Assembly (NCBI GenBank): GCA_947178475.1
Contig: CAMWYM010000020.1
Span: 1 to 35,730 of the forward strand
Origin: an uncultured Clostridium sp.
GTDB lineage: Bacteria > Bacillota > Clostridia > Lachnospirales > Lachnospiraceae
Length of the DNA: 35,730 nucleotides
Direction of reading: 5' to 3'
A program made the position numbers and the translations under genes. Within the stretch, counting starts at the first letter, position 1. Every line of letters starts with the position of its first letter. Positions 14,298-23,183 of the stretch are shown here, one piece after another. The notes beneath the pieces were generated by a model that was not told where the DNA came from, did not search any database, and saw only the letters and a list, made by a program, of their open reading frames with translations.

Positions 14298-15689
14298 TTA
14301 CCTCCCGTTTAGATACTCATCAATAGCCTTAGCTGCCTTCTTACCGGCACCCATTGCAAGAATAACCGTAGCTGCACCTGTTACTGTATCTCCTCCTGCA
14401 TAAACACCATCCTTGCTGGTCTTCATCGTATCCTCTTCCACAATGATTCCTCCCCATCTCTGAGTGTCAAGACCCGGTGTAGTCTGACGGATCAGCGGAT
14501 TCGGGCTCTGTCCGATTGCAATTACCACTGTATCCACATCAATAACATAGTTAGAACCCTCTACTGGCTTTGGAGAACGTCTGCCTGACTCATCCGGCTC
14601 GCCTAATTCCTGTTTGATTACCTCAATCCCTGTTACCCATCCGTCTTCACCATGGATTTCACAAGGATTATTCAATAACTTGAATATGATTCCCTCTTCC
14701 TTTGCATGATGCACTTCCTCTGCTCTTGCAGGAAGCTCCTCTTCGGAACGTCTGTAAACAATATATACCTCTTCTGCACCAAGACGCTTTGCTGTTCTTG
14801 CCGCATCCATCGCCACATTTCCTGCACCGACAACTGCAACCTTCTTACCAACCTTAACCGGTGTCGGAGCTTCAGGGAACTTATATGCCTTCATCAGATT
14901 TACACGGGTTAAAAATTCATTTGCAGAATATACACCAAGTAAATTCTCTCCCGGAATATTCAAAAATCTTGGGAGACCTGCACCGGAACCTACAAATACA
15001 GCCTCATATCCCTGCTCCATCAGCTCATCAATGGTTACAGACCGTCCTACAATTACATTGGTCTCAATATCAACACCAAGCTTCTCAACTGTCTCAATCT
15101 CCTTTGCAACCAGATCCTTCGGCAGACGGAACTCCGGAATACCATAACTAAGCACGCCGCCGGCCTTATGCAGTGCCTCAAATACAGTTACATCATAACC
15201 CTTTTTGATCAATTCTCCTGCACAGGTAATTCCTGCCGGACCGGAACCTACAACAGCTACACGCTTTCCGTTCTTTTCAATCTTAACCTCAGCAGGCTTT
15301 GCATTTGCCATATGATAATCTGCAACAAAGCGTTCCAAACGACCAATCGCTACCGGTTCTCCCTTAATGCCGCGGACACACTTACCTTCACACTGGTTTT
15401 CCTGCGGACACACACGTCCACAGATTGCCGGAAGGGCATTCTCACTGGTAATAATCTCGTAAGCCGCCTCAAAATCGCCCTCTGCCACCTTCTCGATAAA
15501 TCCCGGAATTGGCACATTAACCGGACATCCATCCATGCAAGGCTTATGCTTACAGTTTAAACAGCGTGCCGCTTCCTCCATTGCCATTTCTTTTGTATAA
15601 CCCAGAGCAACCTCTGAAAAATTCTTATTTCTAACATTTGGCTCCTGCTCCGGCATTGCCACCTTCGTCATACTCATATTTCTTTCCAT
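14298..15689 (-). CDS. nfnB: NfnB-type subunit of NADH-dependent ferredoxin:NADP+ oxidoreductase (GltD-like)
   Basis: 463 residues, homologous to the glutamate synthase small subunit (often annotated gltA/gltD). N-terminal domain has two Cys clusters for [4Fe-4S] centres (CLNCKHKPCMDGCPVN and CGRVCPQENQCEGKC, residues ~40-110), then FAD-binding GSGPAGITCAGEL (~150) and NAD(P)-binding GAGNVAMDAARTAKRLG (~290), ending with VYAGGDTVTGAATVILAMGAGKKAA. No glutamate synthase large subunit is nearby; instead the next gene upstream is the FNR-like NfnA, 56 bp away. This pairing indicates the electron-bifurcating NfnAB complex: NADH plus 2 reduced ferredoxin reduce 2 NADP+. AAAGGAG precedes the ATG. 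Confidence 0.9.
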   Translation of the reverse strand: MERNMSMTKVAMPEQEPNVRNKNFSEVALGYTKEMAMEEAARCLNCKHKPCMDGCPVNVPIPGFIEKVAEGDFEAAYEIITSENALPAICGRVCPQENQCEGKCVRGIKGEPVAIGRLERFVADYHMANAKPAEVKIEKNGKRVAVVGSGPAGITCAGELIKKGYDVTVFEALHKAGGVLSYGIPEFRLPKDLVAKEIETVEKLGVDIETNVIVGRSVTIDELMEQGYEAVFVGSGAGLPRFLNIPGENLLGVYSANEFLTRVNLMKAYKFPEAPTPVKVGKKVAVVGAGNVAMDAARTAKRLGAEEVYIVYRRSEEELPARAEEVHHAKEEGIIFKLLNNPCEIHGEDGWVTGIEVIKQELGEPDESGRRSPKPVEGSNYVIDVDTVVIAIGQSPNPLIRQTTPGLDTQRWGGIIVEEDTMKTSKDGVYAGGDTVTGAATVILAMGAGKKAAKAIDEYLNGR

Positions 15690-15744
15690 TCCGTATATCT
15701 CCTTTAATCAATTTGTAACCTCTTTGCTATGCAAAACAGTCCAT

Positions 15745-16563
15745 TTATGCATTTGCCAGCTTGCAGGCATGTTCTTCCTCTTTAAACATTCCCTGTCTCT
15801 TCATACATTCATCAAAATCTACTAAAAATCCGTCAAAGTCCGGTCCGTCTACACAAGCAAATTTCGTCTCACCGCCTACTGTAACACGACAGCCGCCACA
15901 CATTCCTGTACCGTCAATCATAATCGGATTTAAGGATACAGCTGTCGGAATATCAAGCGGTTTTGTCACATTGACAACATTCTTCATCATAATCAGCGGT
16001 CCAATAGCAATCACTTCATCAAACTTTTCACCCTTATCGATCAAATCCTGTAATACAGTGGTAACAAAGCCTTTTGTTCCAAGGCTTCCGTCATCTGTAG
16101 CAATATATACATTGTCACAGAATTCTTCAAATTTCTCTTTTAAGATAACAAATTCAGCAGAACGTCCACCAATAATCACGTCTACCTTTACACCCATGTC
16201 ATGCAGTTTTCTAAGCTGTGGATAAAGTGGTGCAGCACCTACGCCACCTGCCACACCAATCACATGATCACATTTGTGCAATGGTGCAGGCTGTCCCAAT
16301 GGCCCCACAAAATCCTCTACATATTCTCCTACCTGCTTTTTGGAAAGCAGTTCCGTAGAATAACCAACTACCTGATAAATAATAGTAACTGTTTTTTTCT
16401 CTCTGTCATAGTCTGCAATTGTAAGAGGTACTCTCTCACCATCTTCATCAACACGAACAATAATAAACTGACCAGCCTCACACTTGTTTGCTACAAATGG
16501 TGCCTCAATCTCCATTAACTCAACAGCACTGTTAAGCGTTTCTTTACTAACAATCTTGTACAT
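15745..16563 (-). CDS. nfnA: NfnA-type subunit of NADH-dependent ferredoxin:NADP+ oxidoreductase
   Basis: 272 residues of the ferredoxin-NADP reductase / PyrK-like family. FAD domain (~1-95) with VPLTIADYD; nucleotide-binding domain (~100-215) with GVAGGVGAAPLYPQLR; C-terminal [2Fe-2S] cysteine motif MCGGCRVTVGG...KFACVDGP (~220-240). It pairs with nfnB directly downstream. The complex balances NADH, NADPH and ferredoxin pools in anaerobes. A good promoter lies 42 bases upstream (16605-16633) and a GAGAGGAAAGAGG site precedes the ATG. A sulfide dehydrogenase label (SudBA) is the older name for the same pair. Confidence 0.92.
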   Translation of the reverse strand: MYKIVSKETLNSAVELMEIEAPFVANKCEAGQFIIVRVDEDGERVPLTIADYDREKKTVTIIYQVVGYSTELLSKKQVGEYVEDFVGPLGQPAPLHKCDHVIGVAGGVGAAPLYPQLRKLHDMGVKVDVIIGGRSAEFVILKEKFEEFCDNVYIATDDGSLGTKGFVTTVLQDLIDKGEKFDEVIAIGPLIMMKNVVNVTKPLDIPTAVSLNPIMIDGTGMCGGCRVTVGGETKFACVDGPDFDGFLVDFDECMKRQGMFKEEEHACKLANA

Positions 16564-16604
16564 TTTGATACCTCTTTCCTCTCGTTTTACAATATACGAT
16601 AAGT

Positions 16605-16633
16605 ATTATACCTGTTTTAACCCGATAACACAA
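16605..16633 (-). promoter_or_regulatory. Predicted promoter for nfnAB
   Basis: On the minus strand TTGTGT (16633-16628), a 17-base spacer and a perfect TATAAT (16610-16605) lie 42 bases upstream of the nfnA ATG, in the 95-bp gap after the sigma-factor gene. Confidence 0.75.
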
Positions 16634-16658
16634 GAAAAAAATATATGATATTCATGCC

Positions 16659-17867
16659 TCAATCATCCCATTCAATATAATCATCATCCCATTTCACACT
16701 ATCCATTTCCGTAGTGGCGGTTGTCTTTTTTTGGGTACTCTTTTCCGTGGAGGGTTCTGTCTTCTCCTCTGTGACAGTTTTTTCTGTATCCTTTTGCGTT
16801 ATAGCGGTTGTTTCCTGTTCCGTTGTCAGCTCCTTTTCCGGTTCTTTTGTTTCGCCTTCCGTAGTATGGCTTTGTGTCGCTTTCTCAATTTCCTTTTTTG
16901 TCCTGTTGTTTTCCGTTATTTTCCCTGTTGTCACTTCTGTGCTTTCTTCCGTGGTCCCGGTTTCCTCTATAACCGCCTGTTTGGTACCGGTATGGGAGAT
17001 ATTCATATTCCGTCCAATCAGTATACCAGCTCCCAGTCCTACTCCCAACGACCCGGTAGCAACCATCACTAAAACTCTGCCTGCTCCGATTTTGGTAAGG
17101 AGAGAACCCTTTCCTGTTACAGACGCAACAGTTCCTGCTCCATTTGCCGTACCAGAATGAATCCATGCACCATCCAATACCCGCTGGCACAGATTCCATG
17201 CAAGTGCCGGTGCCTTTGCAGCGGCAGCCTCCTGTCTTAAAATGTAAAGCAGCCAGGTAAACGGTGCGATTTCCATCAGGAGAATTCCCTGCTTTTGCAT
17301 CTCCTCTCCCTGTTCGGCAATTTTCTTACGTCCGTAATAAAGTCTGCTCTTGATCGTATTTTCCGAACAATTACACAACTTGGCAATCTCTTTAATACTC
17401 ATATCCTGAAGATAGTACAATATCATACAGATACGCTGTTCCTCTGGCAGGTCATTTAGCAGTTTTTCAACGATATCAGCAGTTTCTTTTTTGTCATAAG
17501 CAATCTCCGGTCTATGCACTTGTGACGGGTCCTCAATATCAAATTCTGTTATCCCGTCTTCCCTCTCCTGTTCCATTTCCGTAAAAAGAATAGGTTTTTT
17601 CTTCCGCAAAAAATCCATTGCCGCATTGGCAGCTATTTTTCCTGACCACGAAGAAAAGCTGTCCGGTCCCATATAAGTAAATTGATCTATTTTCATAAAA
17701 ATTTTAATATAGGCTTCCTGTAAAACATCTAACGTATCCTGCTCATGATTTAACATTTTAAAGACAATGTAATAATTTCTGTCATATGTCGCTTTATACA
17801 GTTCTTCAAAGGCTTTTCTATCCCCTGCCTTCGCTTTTTTTATCATTTGTTCTATATTGTTTTCCAT
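16659..17867 (-). CDS. ECF-like sigma factor fused to a membrane segment and Thr/Glu-rich tail
   Basis: 402 residues from ATG 17867 (preceded by TGAGGGAT). Residues ~5-95 are sigma region 2 (DVLQEAYIKIFMKIDQF ... SWSGKIAANAAMDFLRKKK), ~135-188 sigma region 4 (LPEEQRICMILYYLQDMSIKEIAKLCNCSENTIKSR split here as LPEEQRICMILYY and IAKLCNCSENTIKSRL). A helical stretch (~200-245) leads to one membrane helix (~262-286, RVLVMVATGSLGVGLGAGILIG) and a ~115-residue Thr/Glu/Lys-rich tail ending in WDDDYIEWDD. The sigma part is cytoplasmic, so the tail should be outside. The layout suggests a self-contained sigma/sensor, possibly freed by intramembrane cleavage. No separate anti-sigma gene is adjacent. 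Targets may include the secreted-protein genes just upstream. Confidence 0.85.
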   Translation of the reverse strand: MENNIEQMIKKAKAGDRKAFEELYKATYDRNYYIVFKMLNHEQDTLDVLQEAYIKIFMKIDQFTYMGPDSFSSWSGKIAANAAMDFLRKKKPILFTEMEQEREDGITEFDIEDPSQVHRPEIAYDKKETADIVEKLLNDLPEEQRICMILYYLQDMSIKEIAKLCNCSENTIKSRLYYGRKKIAEQGEEMQKQGILLMEIAPFTWLLYILRQEAAAAKAPALAWNLCQRVLDGAWIHSGTANGAGTVASVTGKGSLLTKIGAGRVLVMVATGSLGVGLGAGILIGRNMNISHTGTKQAVIEETGTTEESTEVTTGKITENNRTKKEIEKATQSHTTEGETKEPEKELTTEQETTAITQKDTEKTVTEEKTEPSTEKSTQKKTTATTEMDSVKWDDDYIEWDD

Positions 17868-18000
17868 ATATCCCTCACTTATAGTCAACGCCCTCGCATA
17901 TTCGCCAAATATATGCAGATACAGCTGCTTAGTTCATCGCCCTTTACAGCCTTCTTACAAAACAGGTGATTATCTTCTCACATCCCGCCACGCAAACAAT

Positions 18001-18025
18001 GGCAAACCTGTTTTACAGGTTTGCC
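18001..18025 (-). terminator. Hairpin downstream of the PPC-like secreted protein gene
   Basis: GGCAAACCTGT (18001-18011) and ACAGGTTTGCC (18015-18025) form a perfect 11-bp stem with a 3-base loop. On the minus strand it is followed by ATTGTTTG, a weak T-run. It lies 63 bp after the stop at 18089 and probably separates that gene from the sigma-factor gene. Confidence 0.6.
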
Positions 18026-18088
18026 TCGCTTGACAAAATCCAATCTATGCAGCAGTCCTTATCAGACTTCTTTTCTTAGCCGGCTTCT

Positions 18089-19273
18089 CTATTTCACCTT
18101 AACTTTTTTTACCGGAGAATATGCACTGTATACTGTTTTCTTTCCAACTTTTCTGTAAGCACATACTTTATAATAATACACTTTTTTACTTTTTACTTTC
18201 TTATCTGTATACGATACTTTACTTCTCTTCTTAAGTGTTGCAATACATTTATAACCTTTTTTCTTTTTTGTACTGCGGTACACTTTATAACCGTCTGCAT
18301 ATTTGTTCTTTTTCCACTTCAGATACACCTGCTTCTTAGCTGCAGATTTTACGGAAGCTACATCTACCTTACTTTCCTTAATAGACGTCGTATCATTCTG
18401 CGCAGCTTTATAACTAACACTAAAATCATATGTTTCAGATCCGGGATTATAAGGACCAAAACCACCCCCGCTTATCCTAATCCGATAAGTTCCAGCACCC
18501 AGATTACACTTTTCCGACGAAGTTACTGCTATAACATGTCCCAATTCCACACACGGACGTGCCTCATTCTCTTTGTACAAGGAAAGCTGCCAGCCGGCAC
18601 CACTAATTTTCGTAATATCTTCGGATGCATTTGCCCCGAAGGTAATTACCACTTCACCAGGCTTGGAAATGACAAAAGTATAACAATCCTCATCTAATTG
18701 CTGAAATAAATTTCCGTGATAAGTTTCATTTACATTAATGCGATTCGCACTTGTCCAGTCATCATTTCGTTCGGTCTCCCAATGTGCATTATTTGTAAAT
18801 TTTACAGAAAAATTATAATTTTCCGTCGAATAGGAATAAGTATCTGGTTTAATTTTTAAATAGTATTCCCCTGGTCCAAAAGGAAGATTTGCTGATGTTG
18901 CCTTATTTTTTATACCATCCATTTTATAAAGGCTTTCCGCTTCCCCCTTCATATAAACAGAAAATTCCCATCCACCTTCCACTGTTATAGAATTATCATC
19001 TTCCGGACCTAAAACAATATTAAAACAACTTTCTTTTGCAGTTGCCGGAATCACAAAATGATACCAATCCTCATCATTCCATGCATCAGAATTACCAGCA
19101 TAGGTTGTATCTAAGATAATATCTGCTGCTGTGGAAATCGTATCGTTATTGTTATCCACCTTTACCCCAGCCGCTTTAGAATCAGTACCTGTACATAATA
19201 CCATTCCTATTAATACTACGAATCCTGCCACCGTTTTTGATACTGCTGATATTAAGTGCTGTTTTCTTTTCAT
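18089..19273 (-). CDS. Secreted protein with two PPC-like domains and a C-terminal Fn3-like domain
   Basis: 394 residues from ATG 19273 (GGGAG 7 bases upstream; an in-frame GTG two codons earlier is too close to the site). Signal peptide residues ~1-33 (ends near DSKAAG). Two repeats of a bacterial pre-peptidase C-terminal type fold follow: ~40-160 (DEDWYHFVIPA, GPGEYYLKIKP, YNFSVKF) and ~165-285 (ERNDDWTSANRI, DEDCYTFVISKPGEV, GAGTYRIRISG, YDFSV). The C-terminus (~300-394) is a Lys/Tyr-rich Fn3-like domain (VYLKWKKNKYADGYKVYRS, VYYYKVCAYRKVG). It carries no catalytic motif, so it is probably a cell-surface or matrix binding protein. Confidence 0.8.
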   Translation of the reverse strand: MKRKQHLISAVSKTVAGFVVLIGMVLCTGTDSKAAGVKVDNNNDTISTAADIILDTTYAGNSDAWNDEDWYHFVIPATAKESCFNIVLGPEDDNSITVEGGWEFSVYMKGEAESLYKMDGIKNKATSANLPFGPGEYYLKIKPDTYSYSTENYNFSVKFTNNAHWETERNDDWTSANRINVNETYHGNLFQQLDEDCYTFVISKPGEVVITFGANASEDITKISGAGWQLSLYKENEARPCVELGHVIAVTSSEKCNLGAGTYRIRISGGGFGPYNPGSETYDFSVSYKAAQNDTTSIKESKVDVASVKSAAKKQVYLKWKKNKYADGYKVYRSTKKKKGYKCIATLKKRSKVSYTDKKVKSKKVYYYKVCAYRKVGKKTVYSAYSPVKKVKVK

Positions 19274-19390
19274 AAACACACTCCCTTCTTTTGGTAAATA
19301 TTAAATGCGCCCTTGCTATTTTGCTATACATTAATATAACGAATCAAAAACCGAATCGGTTTTATAAAAAAGAAAAAAGTTTATATGCTA

Positions 19391-19430
19391 AAAATAGGGC
19401 GCCCACACTAAGAGAAAAGTTTTCTTAGTG
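19391..19430 (-). terminator. Terminator downstream of the M15 peptidase gene
   Basis: On the minus strand CACTAAGA (19430-19423) pairs with TCTTAGTG (19413-19406), followed by the GC palindrome GGGCGCCC (19404-19397) and TATTTTTAG. Either hairpin before the short T-run could end the transcript. Confidence 0.6.
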
Positions 19431-19454
19431 CGACAACCCTTACCTCTTAACTCC

Positions 19455-20711
19455 TTAGGTTCCAAAGTAAGAGAAGTGCATATAATCCTTGCGTGCTCCC
19501 CATTCACCTCTGTAAAATCCATATCTGCTCATAATTCGAACAAATTCACATTTTTTAGGAATAGAGTAGGCATTTTTCTTCGGTTTCCAAAATTGTCCCG
19601 CCAGTATTTTCTTTCCATCAATCATATAGTTTTCATTGGCATTAATATCAATTGCCAGTCCATACATATGCTCTCCCTGACGATAGCTATAACAGCCAAT
19701 ATCATGAATCACCTGCTTTTCTTTGCTTTTATAAAGCTCGTCAAACATCTGTTTAATGGAGGGCGCCATCTTTTTATTCACCGTCAGCCATTTAGTCCTT
19801 GTAACCTTCTTACCATTTTTTCCGTTTTTAAAATCCCAGACCTTAATTTTAATTGTCTTCATCTGGCGGCTTGCCTTAGAGGACGTTTTAAAATTCTTCT
19901 TTTTGGCTTTTTCCGAACCAAATGCACGTTTTGTCCTCTGGGTATAGTTTTCTCCATCATAAGAATAGTAGTTCATTACCACAGATTTACTGTCAGAAGG
20001 AATACTGGTTACCATTTCTCCATTCATCATTCTGTAGGAATAGACAAGATAGGTATAGGTAACACCATTCATCAGTCCACTGACAGAATAACTCACTGTT
20101 TCTGCACCGTTTATTGTTTCAACTAATTCGTATTTTGACTCGTCTGTCAAGTCCACACTAATATAGTTGCTCTTTTCATCATAATTTTTTACACAATATA
20201 TAAGATAGCCCTCTGCTCCGTCAACTCTTGTCCACTTTAATTTTAACCCCAGTTTGCCATTTCTTTTGCCATAGGTTATTACAGGACCATCTTCCAAAAT
20301 AGTTACACTTACTTCTCCTGTTTCCAGATATACCTTATCTCTCTCTAGCTTATACGCCTTAATTTGATATATGTATGTGTGATATAAAGCCAAACCGGAA
20401 GAGTCTATATAAGAATACCGGACATCACTCCCGTCGTCATACCAGTAACCACTTCCCATTGAATATGCATCATCGGACAGATCAATACTTCCAATATACT
20501 GATAATTTCCGTCACCTGTATCAGCCCGGTATATATCAAAACCGGCAAGTCTCTTCGGATAATCATTCACACCAATGCTTAATTCTACCTGCTGTCCATT
20601 CCTGCATTTACCGGTAACATCAAAAAAAGTAGCTGCTTTTACCGGCTGCGCACAAAAAAGCAAGCCCAAAACCAGCATTAGTACTGTATATGTTATTCCT
20701 CTGCTTTTCAT
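19455..20711 (-). CDS. Secreted Fn3-containing M15-type D-Ala-D-Ala carboxypeptidase-like protein
   Basis: 418 residues from ATG 20711 (AAAGGAT upstream). Signal peptide ~1-27 (cleavage near VKAA). Two Fn3-like modules, ~30-140 (LAGFDIYRADTGDGNYQYIG, YIYQIKAYK) and ~145-250 (LKLKWTRVDGAEGYLIYCV, YTYLVYSYR). The C-terminal ~110 residues match the M15 D-alanyl-D-alanine carboxypeptidase family: HMYGLAIDIN supplies His348 and Asp355, and DYMHFSYFG supplies Asp409 and His412, the usual zinc and catalytic set. Probably trims or cleaves peptidoglycan peptides outside the cell. It is upstream of, and in the same orientation as, the PPC-like protein and the sigma-factor gene. Confidence 0.85.
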   Translation of the reverse strand: MKSRGITYTVLMLVLGLLFCAQPVKAATFFDVTGKCRNGQQVELSIGVNDYPKRLAGFDIYRADTGDGNYQYIGSIDLSDDAYSMGSGYWYDDGSDVRYSYIDSSGLALYHTYIYQIKAYKLERDKVYLETGEVSVTILEDGPVITYGKRNGKLGLKLKWTRVDGAEGYLIYCVKNYDEKSNYISVDLTDESKYELVETINGAETVSYSVSGLMNGVTYTYLVYSYRMMNGEMVTSIPSDSKSVVMNYYSYDGENYTQRTKRAFGSEKAKKKNFKTSSKASRQMKTIKIKVWDFKNGKNGKKVTRTKWLTVNKKMAPSIKQMFDELYKSKEKQVIHDIGCYSYRQGEHMYGLAIDINANENYMIDGKKILAGQFWKPKKNAYSIPKKCEFVRIMSRYGFYRGEWGARKDYMHFSYFGT

Positions 20712-20836
20712 TTGTATCCTTTTCCTCTCTGCATAAATATATAGTGGGTAATTGCCTTTCACCAAATAAAAAGCTGTCACACAGGAGAATTTCCAATGGC
20801 TAACTCTCCTGTGTAACAGACAAAAATGCACCGTTT

Positions 20837-21586
20837 TTATTTGTAATTTACAATCTGACCGAATTCCGGTTTAAGAGAAGCTCCTCCAACCAAACCTCCG
20901 TCAATATCCGGTTTTGCAAGCAGCTCTGCTGCATTGCCAGCATTCATTGAACCACCGTACTGTATACGGATTTCTTCTGCTGTTGCAGCGTCATAAATCT
21001 CACCAATACACTGGCGAATTGCCGCACAAACTTCCTCTGCCTGCTCGGAAGTAGCCGTCTTACCCGTTCCGATTGCCCAGATTGGCTCATAGGCAATAAC
21101 CGCCTTTTTCGCCTGGTCTGCTGTCACATTTAAAAATGCGATCTTTATCTGCTGACGAATCCAGTCAATTGTGATTCCCTGCTCTCTCTGTGTCAAAGAC
21201 TCTCCACAGCAGATAATCGGTGTAATGCCGTGCTCAAAAGCCTTCAGAATCTTCTTATTTACCGTTTCATCTGTCTCTGCAAAATATTCACGCCGTTCAG
21301 AGTGTCCGATAATAACATATTTAACGCCTAAATCGGTCAGCATATTAGGTGCAATCTCTCCGGTATATGCGCCACTCTCCTCAAAATACATATTCTCTGC
21401 ACCGATTTCAATGTTACTACCCTTTACCGCTTCTACCGCTACGGATAAATCAACTGCCGGTACACAGAAAACAACATCTACCTCATCATTTGCTACTAAT
21501 GGCTTTAATTCATTAATTAATGCTACTGCCTCACTGGGAGTTTTGTTCATTTTCCAGTTTCCAGCGATAATTTTCTTTCTTGCCAT
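20837..21586 (-). CDS. tpiA: Triosephosphate isomerase
   Basis: 249 residues, full length. Interconverts dihydroxyacetone phosphate and glyceraldehyde 3-phosphate. Motifs: AGNWKMNKT (Asn and Lys of the active site), [11 protein letters not shown] (catalytic His), [14 protein letters not shown] (catalytic Glu and loop 6), [10 protein letters not shown] and GLVGGASLK (phosphate binding). ATG 21586 follows AAGGAGAT. Lies downstream of pgk on the same strand, separated by a 292-bp gap containing a tandem repeat. Confidence 0.97.
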   Translation of the reverse strand: MARKKIIAGNWKMNKTPSEAVALINELKPLVANDEVDVVFCVPAVDLSVAVEAVKGSNIEIGAENMYFEESGAYTGEIAPNMLTDLGVKYVIIGHSERREYFAETDETVNKKILKAFEHGITPIICCGESLTQREQGITIDWIRQQIKIAFLNVTADQAKKAVIAYEPIWAIGTGKTATSEQAEEVCAAIRQCIGEIYDAATAEEIRIQYGGSMNAGNAAELLAKPDIDGGLVGGASLKPEFGQIVNYK

Positions 21587-21647
21587 GATTGCTATCTCCT
21601 TATCATTAATTTAAACTACTTCGCTTTTGCATAGTCTTAAAAACAAT

Positions 21648-21877
21648 CTTACTTTGTCGGTCTTCGTACAACTCTCCCTTCGCCTCTGGCTCGGGTTCGT
21701 TAACTTCGCCGACATAAGTTCGAACTAAATTCGCTCTGCTCTCCGTTTGAGCTCATTAATCTCTTACTTTGTCGGTCTTCGTATATCTCTCCCTTCGCCT
21801 CTGGCTCGGGCTCGTTAACTTCGCCGACATAAGTTCGAACTAAATTCGCTCTGCACTTCGTTTGAGCTCATTAAGTT
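21648..21877. repeat. Tandem duplication of a 115-bp unit between tpiA and pgk
   Basis: Two nearly identical units, 21648-21762 and 21763-21877, run head to tail (start CTTACTTTGTCGG, end GAGCTCATTAA). Few positions differ, mostly the stretch around GTACAACTC versus GTATATCTC and TTCG differences. Each unit has internal symmetry (TTTGTCGG pairs with CCGACATAA) and many TTCG/CGAA tetramers, so its RNA would be folded. It fills almost the whole 292-bp gap and ends 2 bp before the pgk stop. No coding frame is credible. It could be a repeat-family element inserted in the glycolytic operon. Confidence 0.85.
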
Positions 21878-21878
21878 C

Positions 21879-23075
21879 TTACTTATCATTAGCGGCTGCT
21901 ACGCCCGGTAATTCTTTTCCTTCTAAGAACTCAAGGGAAGCTCCACCACCGGTAGAGATATGGGTCATCTTATCTCCAAAACCTAACTGATTGATAGCTG
22001 CTGCGGAATCACCACCACCAATAATCGTGGTTGCATCTGTCTCAGCCAAAGCCTTTGCTACAGCAATTGTACCGTCTGCAAAGTTAGGCATTTCGAAGCA
22101 GCCCATAGGTCCATTCCATACAACCGTCTTTGCATCTTTTACTGCATCTGCAAAAAGCTTTGAGGTCTCTGGCCCAATATCAAGACCTTCCCAGCCGGCA
22201 GGAATCTCACCACGACCAACTACTTTCCGGTTTGCATCATTAGAAAAGTCATCTGCAACCATGGTATCAATCGGAATTAACAAATTAACGCCCTTTGCCT
22301 TTGCCTTTTCCTCCATCTTAAGAGCATACTCCTTGTAATCCTCCTCTAATAGAGAATTACCAACCTCTTCTCCATGAGCTGCCATAAAGGTATAAGCCAT
22401 ACCTCCGCCGATAATCAAAGTATCTACCTTATCAAGTAAGTTCTCGATAACGGAAATCTTGGAAGAAACCTTAGCTCCACCTAAGATTGCCACAAATGGT
22501 CTCTCCGGATTATTCACCGCATTACCTAAGAAATCAATCTCTTTCTGCATTAAGTAACCGACTACTGCTGTATCCACGAATTCGGTAACACCTACGTTAG
22601 AGCAGTGAGCTCTGTGAGCAGTACCAAATGCGTCATTAACATATACATCACATAAAGAAGCCAGCTCCTTAGAGAATGCTTCTCCATTCTTTGTCTCCTC
22701 TGCACGATAACGTGTATTCTCCAACAGTACAACCTCACCGTTCTTCATTGCCTCAACAGCCGCTTTGGCGTTTGGTCCTACTACCTCTGGATCTGCTGCG
22801 AATTTAACTTCTTGACCTAACAACTCTGCAAGTCTCTTAGCAACCGGAGCTAAAGACAATTCCGGCTTTGGCTCTCCCTTCGGCTTGCCTAAATGAGAAC
22901 AAAGAATCACCTTTCCTCCATCTGCAATCAATTTCTTAATTGTCGGCAGTGCAGCAACTAAACGGTTCTCATCTGTAATGTTAAGCTCTGCATCTAAAGG
23001 TACGTTAAAATCACAACGTACTAATACCTTTTTTCCTTCTACATTAATGTCATCTACTGATTTCTTATTAAGCAT
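21879..23075 (-). CDS. pgk: Phosphoglycerate kinase
   Basis: 398 residues, full length. Transfers phosphate from 1,3-bisphosphoglycerate to ADP. Motifs: RCDFNVPLD near the N-terminus, [42 protein letters not shown], the hinge [18 protein letters not shown] and C-terminal [30 protein letters not shown] 23075 follows AAAGGAG. It follows gap by 108 bp with a terminator between, so it may depend partly on read-through from gap. Confidence 0.97.
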   Translation of the reverse strand: MLNKKSVDDINVEGKKVLVRCDFNVPLDAELNITDENRLVAALPTIKKLIADGGKVILCSHLGKPKGEPKPELSLAPVAKRLAELLGQEVKFAADPEVVGPNAKAAVEAMKNGEVVLLENTRYRAEETKNGEAFSKELASLCDVYVNDAFGTAHRAHCSNVGVTEFVDTAVVGYLMQKEIDFLGNAVNNPERPFVAILGGAKVSSKISVIENLLDKVDTLIIGGGMAYTFMAAHGEEVGNSLLEEDYKEYALKMEEKAKAKGVNLLIPIDTMVADDFSNDANRKVVGRGEIPAGWEGLDIGPETSKLFADAVKDAKTVVWNGPMGCFEMPNFADGTIAVAKALAETDATTIIGGGDSAAAINQLGFGDKMTHISTGGGASLEFLEGKELPGVAAANDK

Positions 23076-23124
23076 ATGTTTATGCTCCTTTCCTATATAA
23101 TTTGTTTTGGTAATTACGAAAAGA

Positions 23125-23154
23125 AAAGGTCCGGTCCATATCGGCCGGACCTTT
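23125..23154 (-). terminator. Terminator between gap and pgk
   Basis: AAAGGTCCGG (23125-23134) and CCGGACCTTT (23145-23154) form a perfect 10-bp GC-rich stem; on the minus strand the run TTTTCTTTT follows. It would end most gap transcripts, allowing gap to be expressed more strongly than pgk and tpiA. Confidence 0.85.
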
Positions 23155-23183
23155 CAGGTCTTAATTCAAACTATCGGCTATAA

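Noticed and set aside
14298-15689. Glutamate synthase small subunit as the function
   Set aside because: No large subunit nearby and the partner gene is NfnA-like, so the NfnB reading fits better.
16714-17160. Plus-strand frames opposite the sigma-factor tail
   Set aside because: They are the Val/Ser/Phe-rich reverse reading of the Thr/Glu repeats of the tail.
19428-20126. Plus-strand frame of 232 aa opposite the M15 peptidase
   Set aside because: Antisense shadow of a gene with conserved zinc motifs; no start context.
21648-21877. CRISPR array
   Set aside because: Only two long contiguous units with no spacers and no cas genes.
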